DNA from: Adiantum capillus-veneris
Lineage: Eukaryota; Streptophyta; Polypodiopsida; Polypodiales; Pteridaceae
DNA: 64,000 nt
Assembly: GCA_014529385.2 (NCBI GenBank)
Contig: CM043953.1
Coordinates: 97,849,842 to 97,913,841 of the forward strand
Direction of reading: 5' to 3'
Shown here: in pieces, positions 39,712 through 52,721 of the stretch
Position numbering within the stretch: the stretch's first letter is position 1
How the letters are laid out: every line of letters begins with the position of its first letter
Made by a program: the position numbers and the translations under genes
The notes under the pieces: model-generated
What the model saw: the letters and a program-made list of their open reading frames with translations, nothing else
Told to the model about the DNA's origin: nothing
Database searches by the model: none

Positions 39712-40467
39712 TAAGCTTGGACGACCTCTTCCATGCGGCATCGTATTTCCTATGGCCTCTTCTTTTTGGTGGTTCAAAATCTATACCATCACTTTCTTCA
39801 GAAGAGGAAGAATTTGAAGAGGATGGAGAAAAGGGTGACCTATTTCTCGCCTTTTTCTTCCCTTGTTCCTCCTTGTCTGCACCATCACTTTCTTCATAAG
39901 AGAAAGAGGATGAAGAAGATGGAGAAGAGGGTGACCCCTTTCTTGCCTTTTTCTTCTCTTGTTTTTTGTTGTCCCTCTTTGAATTATGGTGTAGAGAAGT
40001 GTGCGATGGTCTTCTCCGTTTAGGGGGTGTTGGAGACCATTTTGCCCACCGTCTTCATGGAGCCATCTCCACCAAGGTGGCAGGAGACTCACTTCTTTCT
40101 TGTTATTTCAATGGGGGCTCTACCATTGAAACTTGAGTTCTCATTGGGAAGGAGATGCGTCATCAAGTAGTAGATTTTTGAGCCCTTCGTACGGATCCTC
40201 TTCTTCTTCCCTTATTGGAGAGAGGCCTCTTTTGGAATTCTCACAAGGAGGCTTCTTAGGTACTCTCTCTTCTTGGTGGGGAGTTTGGAGAATCCCATGA
40301 GCACATAGCTACCGTTGCACTTCACTTTGGAGGGATGGATTGCCCATGGCTTGTTGAAGCCTAGTAACAAGGTAATTGACAAGCATAGGGGCATCATTAG
40401 TAGCATGTTCATTAGCCAAATCAAAGCTATCAACATTAATTTCACTCTCTTTACTATTGTCGGCCAT
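39707..40467 (-). pseudogene. Host gypsy gag, N-terminal half
   Basis: The minus-strand ATG at about 40467 starts 'MADNSKESEINVDSFDLANE' and 'APMLVNYLVTRLQQAMGNPS'. Frame changes then occur; the Ser/Glu-rich part repeats itself (three runs of the type SSSSSSEESDGA between 39770 and 39960), and the end reads 'WKRSSKLKK' at 39707, exactly where the inserted element separates it from 'KFKEGG' at 27712. Compared with the plus copy it has extra repeat units and several frameshifts. Confidence 0.8.
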
Positions 40468-40866
40468 TCTAACAACTTTTAGGTGTAAAATTTTTAGGTG
40501 TACTTTGGCACTTTAAGCCCTAGTTGCTACTCCTCTTAACCCCTTCAGAAAAGCACTCAAGCTCCTGTACCCGTGGCTAGAATATCATTAATTGCAAGGA
40601 ATAAAGAGAGGGTATTTCACCAACAAAACAGTACCGGCTTCTGTCAAGCTTCTAATAGCTCAATAGTGGCTAAGCCATAGGCAAGCCCCGTTGGACTCCA
40701 CTATTAAGACCATAGCTCTCGACGGTGATGCCCCATTATCTCCACGAAGTAGGCGCATTGCAAGGCTAAAAAATCCCTATTCTACTTACTCAATTGCAAT
40801 AAATAATACCAACCATTTATAGTCAGCTCGAGGATCTCTCTTCTTGAGCAAGAAAAGAGAAACCTT

Positions 40867-40880
40867 GTGCTCTGATACCA
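40867..40880 (-). promoter_or_regulatory. Primer-binding site of the host gypsy
   Basis: Minus strand TGGTATCAGAGCAC, one base after the LTR end TTACA, as in the plus-strand copy. Confidence 0.9.
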
Positions 40881-40881
40881 A

Positions 40882-42477
40882 TGTAACATTTAATGGTCTA
40901 GTAACTTGTGTGTAGCGGAAAATAACATAGACATAGTGAGCATTTAATTAAGAATAGATTCCTAATGAGCATAGCAAGAATGATTGGATGGGGATAGCAA
41001 CAAAAGCATAACACCTAGTTAGATAGGCATAAACAATACTTCAAAAAAAGAGAGAAATTAATATATTGGCCACAGTTGAGGACCGGATTTACATGGAGCC
41101 GGTCCCCCCTCCAAAAGACTTTGTATTATAGGTTTCCCCAACCAACGGAGACATTTTACAATACAATACTTTGTGTTCCTTCAATAACTTGCTGGTGCAA
41201 TGAAGATGGAAGCTTCAAGCACCAAGCTTACACTTGAAAACACAACATCAATTCCCTCACGGTCTCAGACCCAAGACCTCACACACCTTCAAAGATGATG
41301 AGAGCTAGCGGGGTATGAGAGTAGATCGAGAGGAAGAAGGAGTATTCTTACGAGAAACAAGTATTTCTCCTCACATAAATCACTCTTAATAGCTTAGCAT
41401 AGCTTAGTAATGAGCATGGTAAAGGAGATGAGCATGCATTGGAGCTTGGCTCTTGTTTGGATTTGCATCACAAAGCCAAGAGTTGTTGGTGTAGGCCTCC
41501 CTTCTCACAAGCTTGGAGTAGATGATGAGCTTTCCATTAAAGCTTGAGAAGGAGATAGTCCTCTTTACTTCACTCATGAGCTTGTGTGAGTGTGTGTGTG
41601 TGTGATAATGCCTTGCAAAAATCACCCCCCTCTCTCTCTTGGTCGACCCCTCTTGCTATTTGCTCATGTTGGCATCCTATTGGCCCCTACAAAGCTTAGC
41701 CAATGACAATTAAGAAGCATAATTGATAGTCTTGATACATGTGTCCCCCTTTCCCCTTTTGTGAGAGATTTAGGTATTTAAATAATACAATTAAACTCTC
41801 ATTGGTCCTCTTAGTCTTCTAGCCAATAGGAATCAGGCAAGCCATTGGGCTATTGAATGCTCATTGGACCCCTTGGGGGACTTTCTAATAGTCTTCTAGA
41901 GAGATTAATTTCTATTGGTTCTTTTATCAAGTGTTTTTAAATGAATTAAACTAAATTTACTCTAGCCTAATTCTCATTGGTCCACCTCTATGGCCATCCA
42001 ATAGGATTTGAATGCACCTTGTGGGCAACTGGGCTAGGAAGCTGACATGTGTCCACTATGCCCTTTGTAAAGGGAGCTTGGAAGAGTGTGTGTGTATTTC
42101 TCTCTCATCCCCCACTAATATGGCTTGCCCCCTCAAGGATAGGGATGTGGGAAGACTTTTGAGTCTTCCCACAAGCATCCAATTTTCCCTAAGTTTTGAT
42201 CGTTGGACATTACCTTTGAATTTTGGAACCTTAGCATTTGGAAGTCTTAATGGGCTTAACCTTAGGGTCTTTGAAGCCCATTAATGCACATTCCTCCTTT
42301 GTAGATGGCCCCATCTTTGGATCCCTATTTTCCCTCCTTTGGATCCCTACTGTGACCTGTATGCCAGCCTAACCAATATTCTAGCTTTTCTCCCCTGGTA
42401 CTTTCCCATATTAAATGATCAGTTTAACATGATAAAATCATTTAGGAGAATTAGATATTAGTTATTATAAAATAACG
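40882..42477 (-). repeat. 5' LTR of the host gypsy element
   Basis: 1596 bp. The end (minus strand AATGTTACA at 40882) abuts the primer-binding site. The start corresponds to TGTCATAAAATCTAATATC of the plus copy but reads CGTTATTTTATAATAACTAA, so the terminal TG has become CG. Landmarks shared with the plus LTR include the block around ACCGGCTCCAC/GTGGAGCCGGT (41090 versus 32290). It is far more diverged from the plus-copy LTRs than they are from each other. Confidence 0.85.
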
Positions 42478-42849
42478 TAGTAGTAGAGCTTCCAGCATCA
42501 GAAAAGAAGAGAGAAGCTTGTGAAAGGTCAAAGAGATAAAAGAGGGATTGAGTGATACAAAAGTGGAAACAACTATTTGCCACCAAGTTAAGTAAATGAG
42601 AACAAATTTTGAGGTGAGTCATAAAGAAATGTGAAAAAAATGATATCTTTTTGAATATTTAGAGATATGTACCTAGATACGCTTTAAATTGCGTAGATAT
42701 GCTTTAAATAGCCAAAATGGCCAAATTTGGAGCTGTTTTGATCATCAACGACTCTCCCAATTAGTAAGTTGACCAATTTCTTACACAATCCTTTTTGATT
42801 TGTTTTTTTGGCCCTAATGATTATGTATAATTGTACAAAATGTGAAGCG
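42478..42849. other. Unassigned DNA
   Basis: Between the host gypsy LTR and the copia fragment; AT-rich, nothing recognised. Confidence 0.4.
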
Positions 42850-44290
42850 TGAACGTAGCTTCATCCTACGCCCATCATCTTTATGCAATGTGCGAACCAG
42901 TTTGAGGCTAAGCTCTTCGTTAGAGCATCTGCTGGGTTTGTATCCATGTGAACTTTGACTAACTTGATGCGTTTTGCTAGCCAAAATATCTCGTACCACG
43001 TGATACTTGACATCTATGTGTTTCAGCTTGGAGTGAAACACGGGGTTCTTTGCTAATGCAATCGCACTCTGACTGTCACAATGTAGCATTAGAGTCTGGT
43101 GTATAACATGGTCTCCCACTAGATGAGATAACCACACAACTTCCTTACTAGAACTAGAAATTGTAACATAGTCTGTCTCAGTGGTGGAAGACGAAGTGCA
43201 ATTTTGGATGCATGATCTTCAAGAAACTACTGCTCCAGTAAACAAGAAAACATATCTAGATGTGGATTGCCTAGTGTCCACACTACCCGCATAATCCAAA
43301 TCATTGTATCCAACTGTGGATGCATTACTGTTCCCAAAGCATAAGCACTTGCTAGTTGAGCCCTTGATGTATCTCAAGATGTACACTACTTCCCAATGCT
43401 TTCTGCCTGGATGTTCCATAAACCTACAGACCACTCCCATTGCATATGCAATGTCTGGTTGTGTGCTAACCATGGCGAACACAAGACTACCAGCTGCCAA
43501 ATAATATGGCACCTTTGCCATCTCTACCTATTCAGCATCCGATTTGGGACAATCATGTTTGCTAAGTTTTTTGTATGCTATCATTGGGGTACTCAATGCT
43601 TCCCCCCTTGCATATTAAAACGTTGCAAGACCTTGTGCATATACTCTTCCTACAAAAGTTCAAGTATACCATGTTTGCGATCTCTCTATATACGCATACC
43701 AAGAAAGTGATGTGCATCAGCCAAATCTTTCATAGAAAATTGCTTGGCTAAGGCATCCTTGAGACGTGCTAAAAGATGAAGGAACCATTGTTCAACCTCT
43801 TTGTGTACAAGAAGTGATCCTCTTGGCTCCTACGTAACATTGGGATTGAATGTACTTATCAAACTTGATGTACCATTGCCTTGAGCCTTGCTTTAATCCA
43901 TACAAAGCTTTCTTGAGTCTACACACCAGTTCTGCCCATGTTGGCTTCTTAGGCTTTATTGCAAAACCTTCTGGTTGTTTCATGTAGACATCCTCTTCAA
44001 GATCCCCACGATGAAACGTTGTTTTCACATCCATTTGGACCAATTCCATGTCCTCGATGGCTACTAGACCAAGCATAAGTTGCAATGTAGTCATCTTGAC
44101 CACGGGAGAAAAGATTTCATCAAAATCCACACCTTACATTTGCTTGAACCCTTTAGAAACCAATCTAGCCTTGTAATTAGGCTCAAGATCGTCTGTGATA
44201 TACTTCTTCTTGTACACCCATTTGCATAGCAACGCCTGTTTACCACAAGTAATTCTAAACGCATGTCAATTCCCAAGTTTCATTTGCTAA
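42850..44290 (-). pseudogene. Ty1/copia reverse transcriptase-RNase H fragment
   Basis: Minus strand. It starts near 44276 with fragments of the RT entry (LVCKTR...FLKGSSKCKV type) and runs through 44130-43792 (MDFDEIFSPVVKMTTLQLML, QMDVKTTFHRGDLEEDVYMK, CRLKKALYGLKQGSRQWY), a damaged middle without a clear YVDD box, 43521-43219 (LVFAMVSTQPDIAYAMGVVC, KHWEVVYILRYIKGS) and 43137-42814 RNase H (LMLHCDSQSAIALAKNPVFH, KHIDVKYHVVRDIL). There are frameshifts between all pieces and no LTRs. It is distinct in sequence from the copia element at 58570 but shares its motif set. It would have made the copia RT and RNase H; it is dead. Confidence 0.88.
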
Positions 44291-44389
44291 GATCAAGTTA
44301 TTGGATAACTATCCACAGCTCCTTATTCTCTTTATGTTATGTAAATGAATAAGGCTAGTAAATGGGTGGTGCCAACCAATATGGCTTGC

Positions 44390-45020
44390 ACCCTTACAAT
44401 TTGGAAAGCAAGTATCTTACTACAATGCGTACACCTCTCGGTTTGGTAAGGATGTGCACTCTACCATAGGGTGCTACTAGCTCTGTAGCTCATATAATGA
44501 TTGGCAGGAATAAGGTATTGAGGGATTATATTACTCATGTTATTATGGCTTTCATTGATGATATGTCGATCAAAGGATTTGAAGAAGGATTCAAAGATGA
44601 GGTAAAAGATCAGAGGGGGTGCCGACATTTTGTTGCCCAACATATTGTTGGTTGTGCTGCCATTTTATCCATGCTTGAAGAAGTTAACTTGACATTTTCA
44701 AGGCAAAAAAATTTATGGTGCTAAGAAGATTTTAATTGCGAAGCATATGTGTGGTCCAGATGGAAGATGGTTGAGTCTAGCTAAACCTAAAGCTATACAA
44801 AATATGAAAGAGACACGCACAAAGTTCGTCGATTTTTGGGTGCATGTGTATTCTAGCTTATTTGGTTGCCACACTTTGCTCATGTTGCAGAGGTGCTTTA
44901 ACAATTGCTAAGGAAGGGTAAAAGGTTTTCTTGGGAAGAAGTTCATATGAAGGCCATCAAAAAACTGAAGAAGTTGTGCCCTCTTCATCTACTTCATCCC
45001 AATGATTCATCAAGCTAGAA
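44390..45020 (+). pseudogene. Ty3/gypsy reverse transcriptase fragment
   Basis: Reads 'MRTPLGLVRMCTLP' (fingers/palm), a stop, then 'GATSSVAHMIGRNKVLRDYI', the catalytic box 'VIMAFIDDMSIKG' near 44560, 'RGCRHFVAQHIVGCAAILSM', then in another frame 'VRRFLGACVF' and 'RFSWEEVHMKAIKKLKK', the RT connection to RNase H. The FIDDM box and the 'GCRRF' spacer differ from the chromoviruses in this window, so this is another gypsy lineage. Only about 600 bp survive, with no gag, integrase or LTR. Confidence 0.75.
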
Positions 45021-46170
45021 AGCTTAAATTGCCACAATAAGTGGATTTAAGTTCCAAACACAATATTCCATATACTAACACAATGGAAACTTACATCACT
45101 ACAAGAAGAATCCACATTCAATTATAGTCACAGTATACACTTCCCATGACAACCTATCCATTCCAATGTCTTGGCATAGGTTGGCTATTGCTTACTCCTT
45201 CTTGATATTAACTTCAGTGCCATGCACATTGGCTTTGAATCTACCAATGGGCATCTAATTACTCTAAAGGCTACATAGCAATCAACATAAATTTTTCTAG
45301 CCTTTTTTTAAATCAAGTCGAAGTGTTAAAACAACTCGAGTCTAGCCATGCATGACTAACTTTCATATGTTTTCTTCTCTTTACTGACCTTCTAAAGCAC
45401 TCCTAAAGCAGCCAACTATTGGTTGGAAATTCCATTCCACCAAACCTTTCGCATGCTTATCCATTTCACATGGGGCACCCTATGGAAAGGAGAGTTTCAG
45501 GAAGGACACTCATTAGACAAGGGGTTTTGTGCACCTTTAAATGGACGCATGCCAACTAGGGTTTGTTCAACCCTCTTCAAAATGGTCAAAGCTTGGTCAA
45601 CCATGATAAAAAAGGATAAGGCGGATAAGCTAACTGGAGTATGTATGCCTAAGTCTAAAGGCATCACCATGCAGATTTAAGAGGTATTTTTAAAAGACCT
45701 CGATTTGCAGCTTCACCATGAATTACATGACTTCTTTTCCTTCATAAAGTTTGCAACTTCTTTTCAAATTTTTAGTTTTTAACCCCTCGTGTAATTATAT
45801 AACACTTTGAAATTAAAAAAACCCTTCCTAATGAACTCACATGCTATAGTTACACATTTGGAGGTGGAACCCCTGGGTTTCTCTATTGTCTAGTCAAACA
45901 AATAGTTGCGCTAGGTATGAATATCTTTTGTAGAATGTGAAAGGGATTTTGACCTTATCTCTAAGAAAGAGCTATCCTCTTGTTTGCAACAATCTCAAAC
46001 TTCCATACTTTGCAAACTTGTTTTGTACTCTATGTAGACAGGTGCTCTCCTTATATACTTCTATATAGAGGCAATGAAGAGCTTCTCTCCTTCTCTATGG
46101 TTTTCCATTCTCTATTGATTGTATGTGCTCTATCTTTTTTTCATGGCAAATGTGTTTGTGGCACTATGTT
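45021..46170. other. Unassigned DNA
   Basis: AT-rich sequence without a recognised feature. A plus-strand frame at 45423-45680 shows no family and is probably chance. Confidence 0.4.
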
Positions 46171-46179
46171 CGTGTTCTT

Positions 46180-46241
46180 GCGTGCGTGTGCACGTGCATA
46201 CGTGTGTGCATGCATGCACACACACGTGCACATGCATGCAC
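46180..46241. repeat. Alternating purine-pyrimidine tract
   Basis: GTGCGTGTGCACGTGCATACGT-type sequence continuing with GCATGCATGCACACACACGTGC; nearly perfect purine-pyrimidine alternation for about 60 bp, a Z-DNA-prone composition. Confidence 0.7.
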
Positions 46242-46244
46242 TTG

Positions 46245-46284
46245 TTAAACGTGAAATGCACTTATTTGTGCATTTCACGTTTAA
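46245..46284. repeat. Perfect 17-bp hairpin with 6-nt loop
   Basis: TTAAACGTGAAATGCAC (46245-46261), loop TTATTT, then the exact reverse complement at 46268-46284. It adjoins the alternating tract. Confidence 0.95.
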
Positions 46285-47250
46285 TTGATGAGATTGCATG
46301 CGTGCCTTGTTGATTGTAGAGTGTAGATTGAGTAGTATATTGAGTGAGTGGAATTGAGAAGATGTATCTTCACCATGGATATGCGCTTCATGAGTTGTGC
46401 AACTAGATAAAGTACATTGAGCACTTGTTGCACTATACATGTAGTATAGACTCTCTTATGCATGTATAGTTTCCTTCAAGCACTAGCTAGATAAGAGCTA
46501 TCTCAATTGATGATAAAGAGGATTTTTGCATCAATGGTTTCACATTAATTAAAGAATCCTAAATTCTAAAGCCACGGTGGATAAGATTTCATGGAGTCAA
46601 ATGGGACAATGTCCCATGAGTAGAACAGAATAGAGCTCTGATTAACAAAGGTGATGTGGTGCCTATAGGTGGCCACAAAATGACATGGAGACCAACCCTA
46701 GCAGCTAGAGGGACTACTTGCTTGTTGTGAACAACCGAGAAACACCCCCCCCCCCTAAAAAAAAAAAAGGAAAAGCCCCAACACACAAACACACACCCCC
46801 CCCCCCTAAAAAAAAAAAAGGAAAAGCCCCAACACACAAACACACACCCCCCCCCCCCCCCCAACACACACACACAAAGAGAGAGAGAGAGAGAGAGAGA
46901 GAGAACATGTGGAAGAGATATTTTTTTGTGGTTGGGAGTATTGTGGCGGATGGTGGATTTGCTACCATCTGGCAATGTCCCTCTTTCAGCATTCTCCTAT
47001 TTTATATATTAACTAAGTTGTAGCAATTTACCCCTTGAAAATGCTATTGTGAGCACTTTGCACAAAGTCTTCAAGAGTTTTTTCATTCTTCTTTTTTTCT
47101 GAGAATCACTATATTCATTTAGGTGAGGAGCTTATCTCTTTTTTGGCCTCTAAAGGCCTTAGTATCCGTATGGATGAAGCTTATCCACTTCTTGGTGCTT
47201 GACAAGTGTCCCTCAAAGGAGCCTTAAAAGTCTTTTTTGTTTTTTAAAGC
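46285..47250. other. Unassigned DNA with simple repeats
   Basis: Contains a duplicated roughly 52-bp block (C-run, A-run, GGAAAAGCCCCAACACACAA) at 46743-46848, then AC and GA repeats to about 46905. The open frames over it are artefacts of the repeats. Confidence 0.6.
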
Positions 47251-47253
47251 AAA

Positions 47254-47680
47254 ACTCACAATTGTGAGTGAATTAAATTGAAAAGCCCAAAAAATTACAA
47301 GGTCTTTTCATGCTCATGTTAATCCATGACAACATCCAAGGATCATAATTATATCGGCTATCAGGGCTGCCACAACTACCAACCCGCCCCCTCATCCTTG
47401 ATATACAAGGTCTATAATCTTGTCATTCTGAGATCTTTTATTTATCGATGGCCAAGATTTTCCCCCATCCTAGGTATTCCATTTGCTGACAACAAGGCAC
47501 AAGTAGTCCTAAACCAATCCTCCAAGTGTTGCTTGCATCCAAGTGTCCATATTAGCACTTTGCTTTCTTGTATAATTTTTGCGAAGCTTGCCACCTCAAA
47601 ACCTCCTTCAAAAACACGACGGTTCCTTGTCTGCCGTACATTATGTAAGAAGAAGTATCCGACGATCTAAGTGCTGACGA
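47254..47680 (-). mobile_element. LINE 3' fragment
   Basis: The minus strand reads 'YFFLHNVRQTRNRRVFEGGF' and 'ASFAKIIQESKVLIWTLGCK', then 'HLEDWFRTTCALL', matching the C-terminal end of the LINE ORF2 copies at 51287 and 54250 (CFFSIIWKAKNCRVF; IQEIKEILYIISRMYSSEDW). The 3' end carries the palindrome ACTCACAATTGTGAGT at 47254-47269. It is a 5'-truncated copy of about 430 bp. Confidence 0.75.
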
Positions 47681-49500
47681 GGAGTGCAAGAAGCCTTAAA
47701 AGTTTTAAAAGCCTTGAAGAGCATTGAAGAGAAAGCCTTTCACATTATCTTTCCCAATGCTAGTTTACTTTAGGGTACAACAAATGATTTAAAGTTTGAA
47801 CATAATAATTCTTTAAAAACTTTTGATTTTTTCTAACCACAAATCATTTTAAACTTAAGATCAAGGCTTGGCAAAAGCATTTTTGCTAACCAAAGAAATT
47901 AAGAGCACACTTGAAAGTTTGTTGATTTTGGGGTAAAACTATTAAAGGTTTGTCAGTTTTTACATTAAAACTTGTAAATATTTACAAATATTTGTCGAAG
48001 CCATCTCATAATCTAGCCATGATTTTGCAAATGTAACCAATTAAAAATACACTAAACCCCGGGGTTTTTTTAACATTGTTTAAGAAGTAAACAAAATTCC
48101 ACAACTTTACATTAAAACTAAATAAAAAGATTTTTTTAAACAATAGCTTCTCTCTCTCTGATCATTGTGAGCTTACCTTTTTAAAATAGATTTTTAACTC
48201 TCTTGACCTCTCAATAGTCCCTTTTGAAACCACCCCACCCCAAACCCCCCCCCCCCCCCAACCCACAACAAACCAATACTTTACCTTGTTTGAGAAGTCC
48301 TCTCTTGTATTATTACAGTTTAACATATTGTCCGACTTATACGGTAGGCACTCAACTTTTCCACTCTTTCATGCTCATTCTCAACTTTTCCACTCTTTCA
48401 AGAACCTTTGAGATGTGAATGATTAATTGGAAAGTAGACTTAGCTCATTGATAGCCTCGTTAATCATCGAGTTCAAAAGCACATTCGTTTGATATTGTAG
48501 CCACGCATGAGCACCACAATTCTTGCTCTTGAAAAGAAACTTTGTAATCTTTTTTCTTTTAAAGTGCTCAGTGAGTTTGAATTGCTTAAAACTCAAAAAG
48601 TTACAAGATCTGGAAGACCATGAACAATCGGGTATTCAATAATACCGTGGAAACAGCCAAGTCCATGGAAATATTTCAAGAAAGTAGGAGGATGATTCTA
48701 GCCTTCGAAAAATGGAAGAACTCGAACGAGTGGATCAAACTAATCAAGATCATAGTAACCGGCTTGTAAGGTTAAAGATGTGGCCCTTCTGGGGTGGTTC
48801 CTTTATTAGTTAATGTATCTATGGTCTCCTTGTGATATCATGGCTCGACACGAGCATGTCAAGAATTTGTAATTTTTTGGGTTGATCAATATAACCCACT
48901 CACCATTGTGAGTTTTTATTAAAAAAAACTCAAAAAATTACAAAGAGCCTTGGCATATCCTTTGCATAGGATTATCCAAGAAAAAAAAACCATTAGAGGG
49001 TGACCACACTAACATTACATCTTTAACTTGTAAGACTTACTACAATGTATTCTTCACCCGCACGCTTCAAGAACAACATTAGAGTCCGGGAACTTTGTAA
49101 TCTTTTAGGTTGAGCTGTTGAAAAGGAACTCTCTAATCTTTTAGTCAAAAACACTATTTGAGATTGGAGAAAATGTAGTTGTTATAATGGATAATGCAAT
49201 AGGATAATGCAATAGTGTACATGTACTCGGTCCATAGTTCAAACTTTCATTAATTTGTCTTCCAGATTTGCATCGAACAATTTGAAAGGAAATTAAAGGA
49301 AATATAGCCATCATGTTGTGCATGCTGTCTTCTTGCTCTGCAAACCTCACTCCTCCTCACTTCTCTCCATGTGCATAGAGTGTGCCCCCTTCTACGATCT
49401 CTCCCCTTGTACCTTGCCTCATTGTGTAGACCTGCACGTGTGCAAATTCCAAGGCCTTCAAAGGAGCATCCCTTGCACATCTCCTCAAAGGAGCAGAGGC
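47681..49500. other. Unassigned DNA with short LINE tails
   Basis: Mostly AT-rich with no proteins. A degenerate LINE tail with ACTCACCATTGTGAGT is at 48898-48913, followed by the CTCAAAAAATTACAAAG block that also follows the palindrome at 47254; another weak copy (CTCAAAAAGTTACAAG) is near 48592. A C-run lies at about 48240-48260. Confidence 0.5.
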
Positions 49501-49507
49501 AGGCATC

Positions 49508-49614
<107 letters not shown>

Positions 49615-49969
49615 TGACTTAACCCATCGTAACACAGGAAAAAGAACTGGAAATTTTAAAGCAAAGGCAACTCCCCCTACCATCAATGAGTCTACACAAT
49701 CCTCCACTATGTCCGCTGCTACACAAAATCCCCCCCCACTCTACACATTAACTCATTAAGCAATTGGTTGCCCTAGAGGTTCAACACTGGGGTCAGTAAA
49801 TCAACTTGTGAGTGGGAAAAAACACCAAACCTGCAGTGAGACCAGCATGAGCAAGACAATTCAAATTATCCCTTCCTCTCTTCACTGTCTCTCATTGTCC
49901 ACTCCTTGAGTGTCTCCTCCATTCATCCCTTCCTGCCAACAACGTGTGTGCCGACTCCCAAGATAAACA

Positions 49970-50920
<951 letters not shown>

Positions 50921-51270
50921 AAAACTCACAATTGTGAGTGGTGTTTGTATTGAAATGTCACAAAGAGATTACAAAACTGCCTCAAGCTCATGCCGAGCCT
51001 TGAGGAACATAAGGTTACATCAAAACTTAGACATACCCGTTCTCATGCCCTTAAACGATAGAGCTCGATTGGATGGTGTGAGTCCCCCTAATCCAATCAT
51101 CTGAGTTATACCTTCTACTTACAACACATATTATCTCCTTACTTTCTTGTATAATCTCTAAGAAGCTAGCTATAGAGGTCGCTATAAAATACACGGCATT
51201 TCTTGGCCTTCCAAATATTGTTGAAGAAATAGTATTTGACAATTTGAGTACAGATAATAATTGTAGAACT

Positions 51271-51807
51271 TCAAAATTGTTTTCCACTAAGGCACAAATC
51301 CTTCTTGAAAAACCCTATCTTCCACGTTCTTTGTACCCACTTGCACACTTTTCCTACTAGGCCTCTAACAGCCGAACACTCTATGAACATGTGGGCGAGG
51401 TCTTCACTAGCTAATTTGCACCGTGAACATCTATCGGACCTTATACTGCGTGCTTGTATCTTGTCACCTATCCGCAAGGCCCCCCAAAGAACCTTCCATA
51501 GAAATATCTTCATACAAGTAGGCCGCTGTGGGATCCAGATGTTTTTTGTGACCTCCACCCATCTAGCCTTTGTCCATTGCTTCTTCCAATGCTTGTTCAA
51601 TAATGAGACAAACAAATCCTCCTTGTGTGTTAACACTTGGTAAATGCCTTTGGTATGAGGTTCAAGGAAATGACTGTTGAAAGGACACTTCCAAGCTTTC
51701 CACTCAAAAGTAGATTCACAAATCGGCATCAGTATACTGACCAGGCCTTCCATTACTATGTTAACAAGAAGCTTCTCAATGTCATTGAGTTGAAATCGAG
51801 TTGCCAC
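51271..51807 (-). pseudogene. LINE ORF2 C-terminal zf-RVT domain, copy 1
   Basis: 178 codons. The reverse-transcriptase zinc-binding region of plant LINEs is clear: 'NIWIPQRPTCMKIFLWKVLW', 'RCSRCKLASEDLAHMFIECS' (Cys-x2-Cys and His...Cys ligands) and 'VCKWVQRTWKIGFF'. It follows the RT thumb and is thought to help bind nucleic acid. The final part continues in the frame at 51051-51287 after a frameshift. The RT core sits about 900 bp upstream on the same strand, with breaks between. Confidence 0.85.
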
Positions 51808-52721
51808 CTAGTCAACAGATTTCCAACAATTGATATTTCTATCCCAAAAGATGCTCAACCCCACTGGAGTCCTTTATTATTTATCCTTCTTTTAGTTTCT
51901 CTCCAATAAGGGTTCAGGGTTACATCAACAGCTTTAGACAGCCAAGGGGACCAGTGACAGATGGAGTTCTGGAAGTATCTCGTCAATTTGTCCCATTCCA
52001 GCTTGCACTTACACACCAGTTCTCCCGTGATTCCACCCAAACTTAGACTAGACCACTTCGGGGCTAAAAGTTTGTTGTGAACCTCAAGCCCTTCCATTGA
52101 CCACCACCAGAGCAAAGTTTATCCTTGTCTATCACATCCTTGGTCATGACAGCCCAAGATTGGTCTTGTTTTGTAACTCAGACCACAAACTTGGCGCATA
52201 GGGCCTCAACATGAACCGTAGGGTTGAGAATTCCCAGGCCACCTTGGACCATCAACCGAGCGATATTTTCCCACTTTGCCCATTGCCACGGCGATGAGGC
52301 TGTAGTGATGTTCCTCCACAAGAATCTTTCGACAGGTTTCAAAAAATCCTTCTAGTTACACTTGGCTATTTTGAGGAGAGGGATGGTGAAGGCAATATAG
52401 GGAAGCATAAAAGAGTTGATCACTATGACTCGACTCTGGAAGGGAAGCAACACAAACTCCCATCTTCTCTTTTTTTTTTTACCTTCTCCAAGACCCACTA
52501 GAACCTTTGCTTGTGTGTAATGTCTACCCCCAAGGGGGCACATGGATGCCAAAATATCCTTCCTTTAGACACAGTCTCCCTTGACCAAATCGATGGATCA
52601 AAGATATCGTTTTTCGTCAAAGATATCAATCTAGACTTTTCAATACTACACTTTGACCTTGAAGCCAAAGCAAAAATCTGCACAATCTCTAGGACCTTCC
52701 TTAGTACCTAAGGGCATGCTT

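Larger units (their letters stand above)
24347..42477 (-). mobile_element. Chromovirus-type Ty3/gypsy element, host of the nest, 3' end lost
   Basis: A minus-strand element of the same family as the plus-strand copy at 30861. Its 5' LTR is 40882-42477, PBS 40867-40880 and gag start about 40467. Gag is interrupted at 39707/27712 by another element and resumes at 27712. Protease, RT, RNase H and part of the integrase follow down to 24347, where similarity stops within the integrase (SSAYHP). The C-terminal integrase, chromodomain and 3' LTR are missing. Joining the two gag halves across the insertion restores the KLKKFKEGG region also seen at 33480, which shows the split was clean. Confidence 0.9.

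Noticed and set aside
44497-44724. Stand-alone small gene
   Set aside because: It contains the RT box FIDDM and flanking gypsy RT motifs in other frames, so it is an RT fragment.
45423-45680. Plus-strand hypothetical protein
   Set aside because: No family, no composition bias of coding DNA and no neighbouring support.
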